A model generated the notes under the pieces. That model did no database searches. It was not told where the DNA came from and saw only the letters and a list, made by a program, of their open reading frames with translations. 45,929 bases of DNA from Podochytrium sp. JEL0797 (Eukaryota; Chytridiomycota; Chytridiomycetes; Chytridiales; Chytriomycetaceae): contig JADGJG010000090.1 in the NCBI GenBank assembly GCA_027596195.1, forward strand, positions 1 through 45,929. The letters are read 5' to 3'. The position numbers and the translations under genes are program-made. Shown here in pieces: positions 10,741-20,300 of the stretch; position 1 is the first letter of the stretch; every line of letters begins with the position of its first letter.

Positions 10741-13700
10741 ATGGATCCCCTTCGCCGAACCTCGTGGCAAAGCGGAACCGCTGGTGCCACAGCAACCACA
10801 CTACCCCTACGATCCGCACCATCATCTCCTCGATGCTCACGATCCGAATCGATATTGAGGCGTGACCCACTTCCCCGATCATGCGACAACAACACGATGC
10901 TGGCCATCGAAGACGAAGGAGACCGGAAGTTGATCAAAGCAATGGGGATTCCGCCCGCAGATTCTGCCACAGAACGTTATCTCGAGGTGCGTGTTCCTGG
11001 CGGGAAAGCGGTCCTTGCGAAAGCTGACAAACTCCCGACACTCCCTTGGCACAGATCGTCCAATCGAAAACAGTCGGCAAGGTAATTCGATTACATCTAT
11101 CCTCGTTCATATTCGGATCCATCGGAATCTCAGCGGAGGCGATCATTTATGGAATTTTAAGACACTTGGTTCCCCCTACTGGATCGATTTCAAACCCAGC
11201 AATATTGCCGAATTGAAAAACACGGAATTATCACAGAATTATCGAGCGAATTTGGCATACTTGGAGGCTTTGAATGTCGGATTTCGTGTTCGTACTAATC
11301 TCGAATCCCTCCAATCAAGGCAGCCAGCTTGAGCCTTATATTTAATAACATGACGGGGATCGGCATCATTCAGACGTCCCAGCTTTTCCAGCAGGTTTGT
11401 CTTTTCGAACGTAACCCGCGCAATCAAATAATGGCTCGAGAAACAGTCCGGCTGGCTCCCCGTGACCCTCTTTTTCGTTGTTTTCATGATCATTTCATCT
11501 CTCTGCGCATTGTTTATTGTCGAAGCCATGCAAGCCATTCCAGGAAATCGCTATTTCCAAGGCACCGTTGAATTCGGAACCTTGATCAACTTTTATTTCG
11601 GACCGACGGCACATATTCTGGGCCAGATGGGACTGTATGGGGCATTTCAAGCCATCGCGGTTGCTTCAATCATTCAATCGAGTCAGGTGGGGAGGGGGGG
11701 CGTGCTACCAATTTTGGCTGACTGGGGCTTTGCTTTAGACAATGGACAACCTCTTTATTGATGTCTTCAAACAAACTTGTGGTGTATCTTTGGGAATCAC
11801 GAACGCGACAAGCACGGTGATGGAATGGTATTGCGTTCGAGAACATGGCACGTCCATTTCACCATTTGGAGACCAGTAAGCGCTCCTTATTCTGCAGCAC
11901 TCACACACCACTGATTATTTTTCAACCATGCACTCGCAAGGTTTATGCTCTTCACTGGCGGATATTTGGTTTGTTTTTTCAACCAACGCGTTTGTTTTGC
12001 TTCCTCGCGTTGCTAATCCTCCCTACCCCCTTCCTCGCCTAAATGTAGGCAGTAGCTGCTCTAATCGTGCCCATGTTCATATTTCCGTTGGCAGAAATTG
12101 TTTGGGTTCAAACTGGTTTGTACTTGTTTGAATATCGGGGAAACGACACACTGAACTACTATTTTTGAACCCGCAGTCACATTCGTGTTGACGATTGCGA
12201 TATTTTTCGAATGGATTGTTGTTGCTTGCATGACTGGGTTCACAGCAGGCCATGTTCCGATAGTGGGGGACGCGTCGGGGTGAGTGTCGAAACTGTGTTG
12301 CGACTTGTTTTGATTGAAAGTCTCATCTTGGGGTTTCAGGTATGCTGGTCTCGTGGGTGTTGTCATGTTGAATTACGCGTTTGTGCAAACGATTCCGGCG
12401 TGGGTAAATGTTCGACGGCCCGACGTGAATATCCAAGAATCAATCTGGGTGTCGACAGGTTGTGGATTGACAACTTACTTGTTGACTGGACTGCTACGTA
12501 AGAGTTTTCTCCTTCCTGCTTCATTTTTCTCTTGTTTATTTATCGGCGTGAGTTCAGCGGCTCTCGCCTACAACTTTCCTGCCAACTCGAACCTCATTTC
12601 CGTCATGACATTGTCCGGAGGAACGCTCAGCAAAGTATTTGGCTACCTGTTTTCACTCCTCGTTCTCATGATGTCCGTTCCCGTGTTGTTGGTTGTCACG
12701 CGCTCCAATTTGGACCAAAACTTCAAAATGCCTAGAGGTATGGACGACCGCAACCCCCGCACCTCCAGAAAAATTCAAATAAGCTCTTGTACTTCATAGG
12801 AACCTCTATCGGGTTATCCTATGTGGTCCCTTGGATTCTCGCAATCCCATTCCTGACTGGAAACTTTCTCCTCTCCATCAACGTCTGGGGATCCTTGATT
12901 TTCGTCACGGCCGCCAACTTTGTGGTCCCGCTCGTGATTTATTTGAAGGCCGTGTGGTTTCGGAAGGCGTACAATCAGAGACGATGTGAGTTTTTTTCTT
13001 CTTCGTTCCTTGCCTTGAATTTCAGTTGAAAAAATTCTCGTCCAGATTTGACCAAAAAACAACGCGACCTGTTGAAAATCATCCACGGTGGAACCCACCC
13101 AAACACAACACAATCACGAATGGGTGGGGTAGTTGGAAGCGCCATACCGCCCGCCGGCACCACCTCTGAACATTTCATACCCTCGCGAAACAACAGCTGT
13201 GCTGCCGTCGCAACCCCAATTTCCACCGCGACTGACAACGTGAGCGCGTTCGTGACGGAAAAGCTGTTTGGCGCAAGCCAGGTGTCTGGGATCGCGTCCG
13301 CGAGTGCGGATACGGTTGTTTCGGCGGGTGGGGAAACGCAAAAGTCGAAAGGGTCCCTCCTCACGGCGCAGGACGGGTCGGAAGGAGTGTTGAATCCATT
13401 ACCAATCAGCGACGACGATGCGAAAGTGTTGTCATCGAGCACGCAGATTCCCGTCTTGGTTCTGCATGAGGCTGTGGAAGAAGGAGGTGTTGCAACTGAA
13501 ACCGCCGCAGCTGCGACAAGTAGTGGAGGGGTTGTGTTGGCTCCCGAAAGCAGCATCCCAACTACAACAGTGGATCCAGCATTGGCTGTGGGGTGGCTTG
13601 GACAACTCGTGACAGCTTCGCCAATCCCATCTCCATCCCCCGCCTCCTCATTGATGGACCCCGCTTGCGTGACGGGACCCACCAACCCCCCGTCTGCCCT

Positions 13701-16434
13701 CATATCATGCGGCTCCTCCGACACCACAGGGCCAGCAGCGGGTGCTGGCGTTGCAGTGGCATCGAGTGCAGTTGGAGGATCCACGGGATTCCTGGTCGTC
13801 CCAGGCTCCTCCATGTCACTTTTCACGTCGACTTCGAACCGCAACAAGACCCCGAGTGGAGGCGACCTTTCCATCACAAGTGGAACCGATAACGACCCGG
13901 GATCCCCCATACGTATGAACAGTGGCTTCAGCGGCTCAAGTTCTCTCCTCAGTGCGAATGGAGGCGGTGGTGGAGTGCATTTCCTCCTGCAACCACTGGC
14001 TGCGAAAAAGAAAGTCTCGCTGCTCGTCCCAGGGTCCGATCCATCCGAGGACGCGAACCCGTCTTCTGTGGGTGGGGGTGATGAGCGACCGAGTGTCGTG
14101 GAAAGCTTGGCCAGTCTCGGAGTGGGTCCCACATCTCGGTTTGCGGGACTCCGTGGCGGAGCGAGGAGTGGAGTTGCGGGGTCCATGGCTTCGTTGGCGT
14201 CTCGGATGGTGTTGCCCCCCGCTTTGCTTGATTTGGATGTCGAGCAGGAAGGGTACTTGTTGGAGGATGTGCCCGACCCTGATGACGAAGAAGACGAGGA
14301 CGAGGATGGTGATGAGTATTATGGTCGCGGGCAAGACGATTTGGAATCGGTGCGGTTCCGGAGCCTGTTTGACGAGTCGGCTGCTACTCCCAGGGAAAAT
14401 GATCAAGACTATGATGACATTGAAGAGGAGGACGATTCTCAGAGCGTGAGGAACCCTCAACTAAGGAAAAACACGTCGCGCAGCATCAACCGGTTAGGGA
14501 GTTTTAACCCTGAACGGCAAGGCTCTTTTGGTGGGTGGTTCCCATGGGGAGGCGGGAAACCCACCCCCGCCGACATCTTACCGCTGTCGCGATACAACAC
14601 GTGGGGGTCCACGCCCGAGATTACGAACGCAATGGGAAAGAAGGGAATTTGGAACAGTATCAAGAATTTGCGGTCGCCATTGTTCTCCAACAGGGACAAT
14701 GATTCGGCCGGGTCACCCGTGTTTGGGAGAAGCCGAGGCGTTTCGCCCACGCGATCGGAAAGGAGATTGCCTGGCCGGTCGGGAAGTCCCGTTCATGCAA
14801 GCTTGTCGGAGGGATTGCCAGTTCTACCGGGCCTTGGATACGATGCGTTGTTGACGCTTGGAAAGTTGGCGACGGAGGAAAAGGATGTCCAGACGAAAGC
14901 CAACCAATCGAGTGGCACGGTTCTGAACGAGGATGGCGTCACTTCAACTTTGTCAGCAAATCACGCCCCGAGTAACGAACGGCCCAACGCATCCGATGGT
15001 GCCGCCGACCCTCGCGATGGTCTGGCACAGTCCAATCTGGTCGAGATCCCGAAACTCATGATCTCCACAGCCACCAATTCGCTTCCAAACGAAACTGGAA
15101 CCCCGGGTCCCTCCAAATCCCTCCTCTCTCAAACAGTGTGTGAATCGCCCGTTTCAGACATTTGCGCCCAGGAAATCGTTGCGAAACGGGACACCACGGC
15201 TTCTCCCACAGCAGCCGATGCCAGCGGGGGGGTTGCGTTGTTCAAGGACAGACCCGCGGAAATCGTTTGCGACTCAGGACTCTTGGTCACGTTGACACGT
15301 GCCGTAGCTACCCCAACTCCTTCCGCCTTCCACTTTGCATCAGGCTCCACTTCCTCCCTGCCTCAATCCACCACCATCTCCAGCAAACCCATTTACCAAC
15401 AAGACTTTTCCACCATTCCCTCGGCGAGCTCCGAGTCCTTCACTCCAACCTTGACCTCCCACCCACGTTTTGCGCGAAGCGAACTCCTCCCACACGACAA
15501 TACCACCAACACGTACGCCGCGAGCCGAAAAGGCTCCGCCACGAGTCTCACCAGCGAGGTGGCGAAACTGAACTCCATAATGCGGTATTCCGTGAGTCCC
15601 GTGCAATCACATCGTGGCAGTGTGGCGAGTGGGGTGGCTACGGGTGGGGCTATCGGAGCAGACGGAATACAGCAGCAGCAGGATCAACAGCCGTGGATGA
15701 TATCTTTGGGTTCAGATTCGTCTGGGATGTTGCCGCGCGAGAATACGCCTTCTGAGCGGAGGGACACACAGGCAACCATGTTGGAGCGGCGGGTTGAAAA
15801 ATTGCATGCCGACAAGGAAGAAGAGTTGGACGAAGGGGATACTGTTGGCGGATATCTTGGCGCTGTGGCTGGGTATTGGAATCGCATACGTGGTGGTAGT
15901 GGCAACCATCGATCCGTGTTGCGACAGAGACGGTCGAATGTAATTGACAACGAACGTTCAAGAGAGAGGCTGAGTGTTCGCGGTGGAGGCAGTGTTTCGA
16001 GGCCGGGGTCGTTTTGTTCGGCTGAAGGGAATGACCCGACGGGCATGCTTCGCGTACCGCAGCGGTTCATGACGATGAATAGTGTGGTGCGTATTCTTTT
16101 TTGACAGCATTTGTATAATTGGTATACTAAAATTTCTTTTTTCTAGGCTGCCGAAGAGATTTACCGGCGAGCCATGATGCAGTTGGGAAGGGGCAAAGAA
16201 GCTGGCAGGCCCAGTGTTGGTGGCGGCAGTTTTCGAGCAGCCGGAGCAGGGTTGGCAGCGGGACGCGTGAAGCCCATGAAGGCGTTCCGGTCGATTCCAA
16301 AGTCGTTTCCACTTGCGCCGCGAACACTGGCGATTCTTTGTCTGGTGCTGACGTGCGTGACGTCGATTGCGAATATTGTGTATACTTTCATCAGTATCGC
16401 GAATCCGACAACGCCAGCCGGGACTTCACGATGA
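10741..16434 (+). CDS. AAAP-type amino-acid transporter-like protein with giant loop, tandem copy 3
   Basis: Thirteen exons: 10741-10986, 11055-11081, 11320-11394, 11447-11686, 11739-11875, 11941-11968, 12049-12115, 12177-12279, 12340-12497, 12558-12737, 12800-12985, 13046-16086 and 16147-16434. They encode 1591 residues. The membrane part matches copies 1 and 2 (SLIFNNMTGIGIIQTS, AMQAIPGNRYFQGTVEFGTL, QTIPAWVNVRRPDVNI). It is the most diverged copy, with its own 82-residue N-terminus. One 3,041-base exon encodes a loop of about 1,014 residues between helices 10 and 11, rich in Ser, Thr, Gly, Pro and acidic residues. The loop retains IPVLVLHEA (13447-13473), EQEGYLLEDVPDP (within 14224-14280, followed by an acidic run) and RVPQRFMT (16051-16074). 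Final helix LAILCLVLTCVTSIANIVYTF. A receptor-like or scaffold role for the loop is possible but unproven. Confidence 0.8.
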
Positions 16435-16441
16435 AATATCT

Positions 16442-16447
16442 AATAAA
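16442..16447 (+). terminator. Poly(A) signal of transporter copy 3
   Basis: AATAAA lies 7 bases after the copy 3 stop. This is very close, so a further downstream element may define the true site. Confidence 0.4.
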
Positions 16448-16655
16448 ATATTAAGAAGAATGTAAAAAGATTACGGTTCTTTATTTTCGACAACGAAACA
16501 CGTAAATATTTTTTTGACTTGACTTGAGGGTATTGATTCGTCACGATGTCGAAGGACGTGTTGGGGAGACGAACAGAAGGGTTTTGTGATAACAGACGCG
16601 TAAACTAAGATCAGAACGAGCGTGTGAATGATGTCTGAGGGAAGGGGAAAGGTAA

Positions 16656-16673
16656 GGGGGGGGGGGGGGGGGG
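16656..16673 (+). repeat. Poly-G run of 18
   Basis: Eighteen consecutive G follow a purine-rich stretch (GGGAAGGGGAAAGGTAA). It lies in the 912-base gap between copy 3 and MDN1, which otherwise contains no convincing gene. The length in an assembly may be inexact. Confidence 0.85.
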
Positions 16674-16689
16674 TTCGAGGTTGGTTTTT

Positions 16690-16777
16690 CATCAGTTGGG
16701 TCGCAAATATCCCAACTGATGGCTCTAGGCCCAAGTTGCCACAATAAGCCAACTTGGGTTTGACAGCAATATGCTGT
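16690..16777. repeat. Cluster of three short inverted repeats
   Basis: Three perfect inverted repeats follow one another. The first has 11-base arms CATCAGTTGGG / CCCAACTGATG (16690-16700 and 16711-16721, 10-base loop). The second has 9-base arms CCCAAGTTG / CAACTTGGG (16730-16738 and 16750-16758, 11-base loop). The third has 6-base arms ACAGCA / TGCTGT (16763-16768 and 16772-16777, 3-base loop). They sit about 570 bases upstream of the MDN1 start and 256 bases past the copy 3 stop. Their function is unknown; they could be protein-binding palindromes or part of an untranslated RNA. Confidence 0.6.
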
Positions 16778-17312
16778 TCAAAAGTTTCGGATCAACGGAC
16801 CAACGGCGACAAGCACCGCTGGGGGCAATCTCGCCCACGTTACCCTTGACCCTTTAGGTATAACCCCCCATATATTTCTACGCTCATGGAGCAGAGCTAC
16901 CAGACCACCCGCGCGTTTGATTGGTTATCCTGTCCGTCGCCTCGAGGGAGGGAGCGACACCGAGAGGGCAAACGCCGTGCGGATTGCTGGGACTCCAATC
17001 AGAACACCAGGCGGAGTATCCGGAGTGTCACTGATCTTCACAGTCGCGCTGCGGAGCGCCGAAACAACGCCCGTGGATTTTGGCAAGGGTTGTGTGCATG
17101 TTTGTTTGGGGGGAAATTTTGGTTTGTCACTTTTTCCCGCCTCCTCGTCATCTTTTTTCCCGCTTCCCCGCACCTCAAATCACGTGCTTCTGCTTTTCCT
17201 GTCCGAGCCATCTGCATGGAGTTGTCCGTTGATCCAAGGGGTCCCGTCTTCCCTGATTGGTTCCTGGCCACTTCCTTCCTTTCCGGGAAGTAAAAATATT
17301 TTTGTTGCCAAG

Positions 17313-17330
17313 TTTTTTTTTTTTTTTTTT
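17313..17330 (+). repeat. Poly-T run of 18 just upstream of the MDN1 start
   Basis: Eighteen consecutive T end 16 bases before the ATG at 17347. A CGAAG follows, so the run could be the pyrimidine tract of a 5' UTR intron or a nucleosome-excluding promoter element. I cannot decide which. Confidence 0.6.
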
Positions 17331-17346
17331 CGAAGATCGAATCCAC

Positions 17347-20300
17347 ATGTCGAAACTGGGATTGGAATCTGCGACGGCACCCCCGCCGTTGACGGACTCA
17401 TCCAAGGAGACTTTAGATGGACATGGAACGAATGCACATGTACCCACAAGTGACCACAGCCAGTTTTCGTATTCGCTCCACAGCTCGCAGATTGGGCAGC
17501 TTTCGAGCAGCGCGCAGTTTCCGTGCGGCGTCGGCGCCCAGCTGAACACGCTGCTCTCTGCGCCCATTGCGGCGAGTGTTGCGCTCGAGGCGCTGTCGAG
17601 TGTTCTGCTGCGTCCATGCGCCACTTCGTGCGTTGCAGCGGCGTTTCGGCCGCTGCTTCTGGAGCTTGCGGCGCGGTGGCTGTTGATTAAGACGGCGCCG
17701 AAGCCGTGTTCTGCGTGCGGCGGCGCATTTGAGGCAGCGTGCGACGCGCCCGATTACCACGATCCGAAAGAGGCGTCGCCAAAACACACGCGCGACGGCG
17801 CAAACAAGGACTCGAGCGCTGAAGCAACGCGCCTGGCCGAGCATCTCCTCGTGGCATTCAGCAAACTGCTGCCCGTGGCCCCGCAGCTCTTTGTGTGCGT
17901 GTTTTGTTTTGCCGGTATTCCCCGAGACGCGTCTTTTGACCAAGCACCCCTTTCCATTTCCACAGCATCGCAACCGCATGTCTCGAAAAGTCGCCAATCT
18001 CGCCCGTCATCTTATTTACTACGAAAAAGCACCTGCATCTCATCAAAGCCATCTACAACCTTACTAGAGGTTCCCATTCTTCTACCTTCGTAGCCATGTG
18101 GGATTTTGCCCCACTGTTTGCCATGCTGCATGCCGAGCACGCACAAATTGACCCCCTCGTTGTCGCCTATATGGTCCACACCATGGCCAATGTCCTGGGA
18201 ATGTCCGACCACGAAAGGGACGCTGCCTTGAAGAAATTTCTGCCACTCGAAGCTGCCATCAACGATTCGCGCATTTGTCTGCTGAGGTGATTGTCTTTTT
18301 GGCATCCCAGCCTGTCCAAACCTGCCTAACGCCTCTGCTTCTTCCAGGGTTCTCGAAGAGGAGCAGGTCCAATTGGACAGGGGCGAAATGCTCCGTCCCA
18401 CTCCACCTCCTAGTGGAACTCTCATTTGCCAGATTTCTGCGCAAGATTTGAGTCCGCACGTTGTCGACGTGGCAGGAATCGTGCTCCCGAAGCCCAACTT
18501 GCTGGAAATCTCGTCGTCGTCTATGCAATCGAAGCAGAAACTCGTGTGGACCCAAACGACTCGAAAGAACTTAAACCGAATTGCTGTTTCAGTTTCAATT
18601 GGCGCGCCTGTGCTTGTGACGGGTGGGGCCGGAGTTGGGAAAACGTCGTTGGTCGAAGAGGTGGCTAGGATGGTTGGCCAGAAAGGTATCGGAATCTTGC
18701 AAGCTTATTTCTTTCCTCTCCCGTCTCTCTAACAGTCTTCTATTTTATTTAGACTTACTCAAAATCCACTTGGGCGACCAAACCGACTCCAAAATCCTCC
18801 TCGGAACCTACGTCTGCCAAAACGAGCCCGGCTCATTCCGCTGGCAACCGGGTATCCTCACCACGGCCGTCATGCAAGGCCGCTGGGTCCTCATTGAAGA
18901 TCTCGACCTTGCCCCTCTCGAAGTTGTATCCGTCTTGATCCCGCTTCTCGAAACTGGACACCTGTTCATCCCAGCACGTGGCGAAAAAGTGCGCGCTCGA
19001 CAAGGATTCCAGCTATTTGCGACGCAGACGGTATCTTCTGCTGCGTCCAAGTTTGGCATCACGTCGCGCGGGGGCGGCGGTGGTAGTGGCGAGATGGGAG
19101 CCGCGTTGTGGAACCGCATTGCTGTGGATGCGTTGCCTCAGGAGGAAATGGTGCAAGTGATTTCCGCATTGTATCCGAACCTTGGCCCCACATTTGCGCC
19201 GCTGATTGTGCACACGTTTGAAAGCCTTGTGGGTATGTTCCGCACATCTTTGGGCATGAACCGGGCCGTGTCCTTCCGCGATGTGATCAAGTGGTGTTGT
19301 CGGTTGGATCGGTTGCATGTGGGAGTGTTTGTGGAGGACGCGGTGTCCATGTCTGCGAGGATGGATGTGGATGCGGCGGGGGAAGAGGAAAGGGTGGAGG
19401 AAGGGACGATTGAGTCTGTGTCGTTGCAGGCGCGTGAGTGCTTGTTTCGGGAGGCGGTGGAGTGTTTCACGAGCATGATTATGGACCGCAAGATTCGGGA
19501 TCGTGCGATGGCGATTGTGGCCGAGATTTTGGTGATTCCGGCAACGCGGCTCGAGTTCTATTCGGAGCATTATTTGCCCGTGTTGTCGGTAGCGGCGGAG
19601 AAGACCAAGAAGGTAGTGGGTGGGGGCAGTGGGAAGGGGAAGGTGACGGTGGGGAGGGCATCGTTGAGTTTCGCGAGGACGCCGGCCAAGACTTTTGAGA
19701 CGGGGAATACGTTTGCAAACACGTCCTTGTCGTTGCGGTTGTTGGAGAAGTTGGCTGTGTGTGTTTCGATGCAGGAGTCTGTGCTGTTGACGGGAGAGAC
19801 GGGGTTCGTATGTTTTTTTGACCCCTTTGTTGTTTTGTCGTCCTTTCACGATATCATTCAAATTCGGCTGCTAATTCGCTCCAACCCCCCGTTAACGCAG
19901 TACCGGTAAAACCACCATCATCCAACAACTTGCGACCATGTGCGGGAAGTCGCTCAACGTTATCAACATGAGTCAACAAAGTGATTCGAGCGACCTGCTC
20001 GGTGGATTCAAGCCCGTGGAGGCCACCATGATTGCGTTGCCCATGCTCGAGCGATTCGAAGCGCTGTTTTCGCGAACGTTTTCGGCTACAGCGAATGCGG
20101 CTTTCTTGGAGAGCGTGCGGTCCGCATATATTCGCAAAAAGTGGGATGTGTTGAAGCAAGGGTTTGGGAATTCGGTGCGCATGGCGGATAAGGTGTTGGG
20201 GTTGCAGAAAATGCGGGTATGATTGCATTTCTTTTTGTTTGTTTGGAGGGGACGCGACAGACAACTTATGTTATTCCAGGAAGGAGAGCCACCGGCGAAG

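Noticed and set aside
12975..14186. A 403-codon open frame on the minus strand
   Set aside because: It lies antisense to the large loop exon of transporter copy 3, has low-complexity content, and shows no family motif.
16669..16682. GGTTCGAGGTT resembling a tRNA B box
   Set aside because: No matching A box, anticodon arm or acceptor stem could be placed around it.
16471..16752. A 93-codon minus-strand frame in the copy 3 / MDN1 gap
   Set aside because: It crosses the poly-G run (as poly-Pro) and the hairpins, and has no family similarity that I recognise.
16690..16758. Reading the hairpins as bacterial-type terminators
   Set aside because: The genome is eukaryotic, the stems are not followed by a T run, and the upstream gene already has an AATAAA.
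17108..17122. GGAAATTTTGG resembling the yeast ribosome-biogenesis RRPE promoter element upstream of MDN1
   Set aside because: The match is partial and A/T runs of this size are common. There is no neighbouring PAC-like element that I can see.
16886..17293. Overlapping plus- and minus-strand open frames upstream of MDN1 (also 16917-17453 and 16925-17173)
   Set aside because: Basic, low-information translations with no recognisable family or splice support; the longer one runs into the midasin coding region out of frame. A lineage-specific small gene cannot be excluded.
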